Positions 62,223-64,000 of a DNA stretch of 64,000 nt are shown in pieces. The notes below the pieces were generated by a model. That model saw nothing but the letters and a program-made list of their open reading frames with translations, had not been told where the DNA came from and ran no database searches. Made by a program: the position numbers and the translations under genes. Origin of the DNA: Ascidia mentula (lineage: Eukaryota; Chordata; Ascidiacea; Phlebobranchia; Ascidiidae); NCBI GenBank assembly GCA_947561715.1, contig OX387197.1, forward strand, positions 8,677,001 to 8,741,000, written 5' to 3'. Numbering within the stretch: the first letter of the stretch is position 1; the number at the start of each line of letters is the position of its first letter.

Positions 62223-64000
62223 CTATAGGGGGTTTAAGAAAGTAAATGATGGTGTCTGGTAATAGATTTGCTGAATATTGCAACAATATGGTACAATAAT
62301 ATTTGTCATATATCCATTCTAAATATGGTAATTTCCTAGATCATTGCCACCATAGATGATATAATCTTGCGCTGGTTATTAAATGTGTACTACAGACATT
62401 GTTTAAAGTCTTAAGTTTGCTTTAGAATTGCAATGTTATCAATATCAAATGTTTCAACAGATTTTTTTACGCAAATTGTCAATAATCAACTCTCATCACT
62501 TGCTAATGCTCTTAACAATAACAAAACATTGTTTGACAAACCAAAATGTCAAATAATTGTCATGAGATAATTTGTACAGCATAGGGTATAATTGATTTTT
62601 TGGTCACCTAAAACCAACTTTGAGCAGTATATATTTGCATATATCTGTATCTGCCAGAAATTATAACTTGCTTAATGTAACTTGTCAGTCCGTGCTAGCC
62701 ACGCACATTTTTTTATTTTTGTATGCAAGTTAATGTGTCAATAAATATCAAAATACCAAGTGGATGTTGTTACAATACATGTGTATATAGTATGTTGGTG
62801 TTGGCTACATGTGAAATTTATCTTAAGACAACAAGGAAGTACGCATACCATTGTTTTGTAAGACTTGCGAAAACTGTTGTTCTTAGCGTACCTTAACAAT
62901 GCTTGTATTGAAAATTGTGATAGTTGTGTTTCAGCAAACAATACATGGTGTTATAAGTTGTGCAATCTTCTCTGTAAACAACACAGTAAATTTGTTTTGC
63001 AGGGTGTAAGGTCGCTATTGTTCTGTGTTTGTGCTGCTTTTTTCCAAAGTTCCTGAAGCAACAGTATTTCTCTAACAAAGCCACATTTTAACAACAAATA
63101 CAGAGGTAAGTGTACAAATTGTTGCGCCAGGGTGCATTTTTAACTCTAACAGCGATGCATGACGTTTTCATTGCACACTATCTGTCGCATGCCAAACATA
63201 TATGTAGGACTTTAGGGGTGATCTTAAAACCTGTTTGCAAAGCTTATTCAGTGTTGCTGGATAAAAAACTGTACATATACAATTTACGATGACACTTACA
63301 AAATATTTTTTAGCATTCTTGATGAAAATCCCTTTTCAAAACAATGGCATTCCAAATATGATGTGCATGCCCAGTGTTACACTTTAGCAGTTTTTTTTTA
63401 TTTTTACAAAATATTGACTGCAGTATTTAAAAATCGATGGACGAAAATGCAGCGTGAAAATATTACCTTTAAATAAATAGTTGGAAACAAATATTTGACA
63501 ATGAATCACCAAACAAAGTGTAAATATGGCTAGCATTTCTGCACCAAAGTAACCTTTTTATGCTTCTAGTGCAACATTAATAACAACGCATCAAACATGT
63601 AAGGCAAATGAAAGTTTTTTTGCACTCAAATCAGTGGACTACACTTTAAAAAGGCAAACCTACCAATCCAAGAAACCATTTAATAAAACAATTACTTGTA
63701 ATTAAACCCAAATTACTACCAGCTGGTGCAGCAAATTCAAGACAAAATCAACCTTTGGAAATGGAGCTATGTTAAAGGTCATGCATAAGAAATAAAAATC
63801 AATACATGTCCTTATGTTGAAAATTTGGATTTGATTCAGACAGGGAGAATGCTTTTGGTTCAATATTAGGCCCACTGATTTTAACCGTGGAACTCAAAGT
63901 TTTCTAAAGCCATCTGATTCAATAAAGGCAATAATAATATGTTCTTGTTCGACATTTAATGATGAATGCTTCCAGCAGGTTTGGTAATTACATACAGGCT

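Larger units (their letters stand above)
60463..64000. other. AT-rich region, no gene supported
   Basis: About 3.5 kb at the right edge. It holds one hAT-type element (listed), a TTGC microsatellite at 61105-61128, and a 19-base direct repeat at 61390-61408 and 61443-61461. Short frames at 60482-60673 and 62.7-63.3 kb lack family content. It could be the flank or a large intron of a gene beyond the window. Confidence 0.45.

Overview
The window looks like compact, AT-rich animal DNA, most likely from an ascidian tunicate of the Ciona type. The species call is an inference. It rests on recognisable chordate-type orthologues (DHCR24, OAT, BBS5, MZT1, REXO1, a DMRT2-type DM gene, one ancestral SARA/endofin gene), on short introns (down to about 52 bases), and on two gene pairs that sit head-to-tail with only 14 and 67 bases between them. 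Those gaps end in splice-acceptor-like sequence, as expected for spliced-leader operons, which ascidians have. No rRNA, tRNA, CRISPR array, capsid-bearing element or LTR element was recognised. Exon models were built by hand from splice signals. Every listed exon keeps reading frame across its junctions, and DHCR24, OAT, ZFYVE9, BBS5 and REXO1 also agree with remembered vertebrate proteins.

Layout. 1.2-2.0 kb: RMI2 and SNAPC5, a probable bicistron (+). 2.9-3.1 kb: a foldback element. 3.1-16.3 kb: a CpG-rich domain around a three-exon DMRT2-like gene (-). 16.3-19.5 kb: DHCR24 (+) converging on MZT1 (-). 20.1-23.6 kb: a seven-exon type I membrane protein of no known family (-), with a tyrosine-rich tail and a hAT element in its largest intron. 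24.9-25.5 kb: SDHAF3 plus an unknown small basic protein, a second probable bicistron (+). 27.0-33.9 kb: a ten-exon, 11-finger C2H2 protein (-). 37.0-39.0 kb: OAT (+). 41.5-49.1 kb: a SARA/endofin orthologue (ZFYVE9/16, +) whose ninth intron carries a hammerhead-ribozyme-like fold. 49.3-53.4 kb: BBS5 (+) flanked by two small unknown minus-strand genes. 54.5-60.3 kb: twenty-exon REXO1 (+) with a hAT element in intron 15. 60.3-64 kb: AT-rich, apparently gene-free DNA with a third hAT element.

How the genes fit together. Most are unrelated housekeeping genes packed closely: sterol reduction, spindle nucleation, succinate dehydrogenase assembly, ornithine metabolism, endosomal TGF-beta signalling, the ciliary BBSome and RNA decay. 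The exception is the DM-domain gene, which has about 6 kb of CpG-rich DNA downstream, a 3 kb first intron and 2 kb upstream, the usual look of a developmental regulator. The most novel items are the orphan receptor-like protein, the hammerhead-like fold, the unidentified second cistron after SDHAF3, and a set of GC-AG introns.
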